A stretch of 14,427 bases of DNA from UBA1738 sp003453455 (GTDB lineage Bacteria; Bacillota; Clostridia; UBA1381), in assembly GCA_946621875.1 (NCBI GenBank), contig CAMOOX010000033.1:1-14427 (forward strand), in the 5' to 3' direction. The position numbers were made by a program, and so were the translations under genes. Positions within the stretch are counted from its first letter, which is position 1, and every line of letters begins with the position of its first letter. The notes beneath the pieces were generated by a model. That model saw only the letters and a list, made by a program, of their open reading frames with translations, was not told the DNA's origin and did no database searches. Below, in pieces: positions 13,491-14,427 of the stretch.

Positions 13491-14308
13491 AAACGCAAAA
13501 ATATTTTACTTTTAAAGAATTTATGGCATATTGCGAAATAAGTAGAGATATGGCGTATAGGCTTTTAAGAAGTGGAGAAATTCCGAGAACAAAGGTTGGA
13601 GGAAAATATCAAATCCCCAAAGATGCGGTTTGTTCTTACAAAAAGAAAGTTGACAGATTGGAAAACTTTATGACGATTAGACAGTTTTCAAAGAAGTACA
13701 ATCTTACTCGTAGCAGAATATTAAGCGAAATATACAAAGGCATATTAAAAGCAAAAAAAATGTATAGAAACACCTATTATATTTCATATGATGATGCTGA
13801 TGAGTATATAAGCAAAAGAATGATTGGTGTCTGTGAATTTGCAAAAAGAGTGGGAATGTACCGCACAACAATATACAAAAACATAATAAAAGGGAGGCTT
13901 CCTGCCAAAAAATGCGGAAGAAGTTATTTGATTTCTGTATGTGAGATAGAACCGTTTATAAAAATACAACGAACATATAGACCTGTAAAAAGAGCGAAAA
14001 GCGAGAAAAGAGTGATAACAGAAATAAATCCTGAAGAAAAGAAATTATTGAGAAAATATTATGAGAAAAAACTTCAGAAACAGCCTGATGCTATGACATT
14101 TAAGAATATCAGTAAAGTAACAGGGTATTGCATAAGCGTAATTAGTTCAATGGTTAAAGATGCGGACATTCTTGTTGTAAACAGAGCAAAAGGAACTATT
14201 ATTCCTAAAGAAGATGTAATCGAATTATTTATAAGCGCACGGTATAATAGCATATATCAAAAGTCAAATATGCATTATGAGGATTTGAAAAATGCCTTAT
14301 CGGAATAA
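13487..14308 (+). CDS. Multi-module helix-turn-helix DNA-binding protein (excisionase/MerR-like modules)
   Basis: The 273-residue protein seems built from repeated winged-HTH modules of the Xis/MerR-like (HTH_17) type. Module 1 (about 7-52) has TFKEFMAYCEIS and RLLRSGEIPRTKVGGKYQIP. Module 2 (61-109) has TIRQFSKKYNLT, EIYKGILKAKK and YYISYDDADEYI. Module 3 (112-158) has GVCEFAKRVGMYRTTIY, IKGRLPAKKCGRSYLI and EIEPFI. A more diverged module 4 (202-249) has TFKNISKVTGYC and GTIIPKEDVIELFI. A charged, probably helical linker (about 160-200) separates modules 3 and 4. Single modules of this type are common as excisionases or element regulators. The start overlaps the preceding stop (ATGA), with AAAGGTGG just upstream. 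Its place beside an attachment scar suggests a role in excision or in control of a mobile element; that is inference. Confidence 0.78.
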   Translation: MKTQKYFTFKEFMAYCEISRDMAYRLLRSGEIPRTKVGGKYQIPKDAVCSYKKKVDRLENFMTIRQFSKKYNLTRSRILSEIYKGILKAKKMYRNTYYISYDDADEYISKRMIGVCEFAKRVGMYRTTIYKNIIKGRLPAKKCGRSYLISVCEIEPFIKIQRTYRPVKRAKSEKRVITEINPEEKKLLRKYYEKKLQKQPDAMTFKNISKVTGYCISVISSMVKDADILVVNRAKGTIIPKEDVIELFISARYNSIYQKSNMHYEDLKNALSE

Positions 14309-14318
14309 AACTTAGGTA

Positions 14319-14347
14319 TTGAATTTTGTGTCGTTTTTTGATATAAT
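14319..14347 (+). promoter_or_regulatory. Sigma-A promoter for the gene at the right edge
   Basis: TTGAAT (14319-14324) and a perfect TATAAT (14342-14347) are separated by 17 bp. The predicted start, near 14354, lies about 27 bases before the ATG at 14381. It begins a new transcription unit after the helix-turn-helix gene. Confidence 0.75.
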
Positions 14348-14380
14348 GCTTTCCATAATGAATTGGAAGGTTGGATTGAT

Positions 14381-14427
14381 ATGATTTTAGATAAAGAACA
14401 ATTAGAGGGCTCATCAAACAAGCAAAC
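14381..14427 (+). CDS. Start of an unidentified gene, cut by the window edge
   Basis: ATG at 14381 opens a frame (MILDKEQLEGSSNKQ) that runs to the window edge without a stop. GGAAGG (14365-14370) lies ten bases upstream, and a consensus promoter precedes it. An earlier ATG at 14358 reaches a stop after eight codons and is not a rival. Too little is visible to name a product. By position it should be a gene of the presumed integrated element. Confidence 0.55.
   Translation, partial: MILDKEQLEGSSNKQ

Overview
The window comes from an AT-leaning, low-GC Gram-positive anaerobe of the class Clostridia, and a Ruminococcaceae/Oscillospirales-type gut bacterium is my best guess. The reasons are the purE-C-F-M-N-O-H-D-L gene order, a single-chain clostridial-type PurL of 1229 residues, a ZTP riboswitch in the leader, strong AGGAGG-type ribosome binding sites and sigma-A promoters. 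The taxonomic placement is inference; no rRNA gene is present.

Layout. Positions 3-503 hold the 3' end of rhaA (L-rhamnose isomerase), closed by a strong hairpin terminator at 596-630. Positions 650-825 look like the decayed 3' end of a minus-strand gene that converged on rhaA. A consensus promoter (844-872) then starts the leader of a nine-gene purine operon. The leader folds as a ZTP (pfl) riboswitch (887-958), followed by a terminator (954-994) that shares bases with aptamer helix P3. This is a transcriptional ON switch.

The operon (1032-12279) encodes purE, purC, a purF-like gene, purM, purN, a PurO-type IMP cyclohydrolase, a stand-alone AICAR formyltransferase, purD and purL. Together these cover every step from PRPP to IMP except PurB (adenylosuccinate lyase); PurK, the usual partner of class I PurE, is also absent. 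The last two steps, usually fused in bacterial PurH, are two separate proteins, and the cyclohydrolase is of the type first known from archaea. Both 10-formyl-THF-dependent enzymes lie downstream of the ZTP sensor, which fits the role of ZTP/ZMP as a signal of formyl-folate shortage. The PurF-like protein lacks the N-terminal catalytic cysteine and the oxyanion asparagine of the glutaminase site, but keeps the PRPP site and a cysteine set resembling the Fe-S ligands of Bacillus-type PurF.

After a bidirectional terminator (12357-12394) a minus-strand gene (12409-12888) encodes a small tail-anchored protein with an R-N-x3-H motif like that of HEPN domains. Behind it lies the 3' half of a tRNA-Ser(CGA) (12956-13011). 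It runs from the anticodon loop to CCA and has no matching 5' half, the usual scar of a tRNA-targeted integrative element. To its right the sequence changes character: a gene-free stretch with repeated TTGAGGGAAC-type boxes (13047-13230), an inverted repeat over the start region of a small hydrophobic protein (13284-13490), a coupled protein with four apparent Xis/MerR-like helix-turn-helix modules (13487-14308), and a fresh promoter with the start of another gene at the window edge. I read this as the terminal regulatory end of an integrated mobile element; the integrase is not in view.
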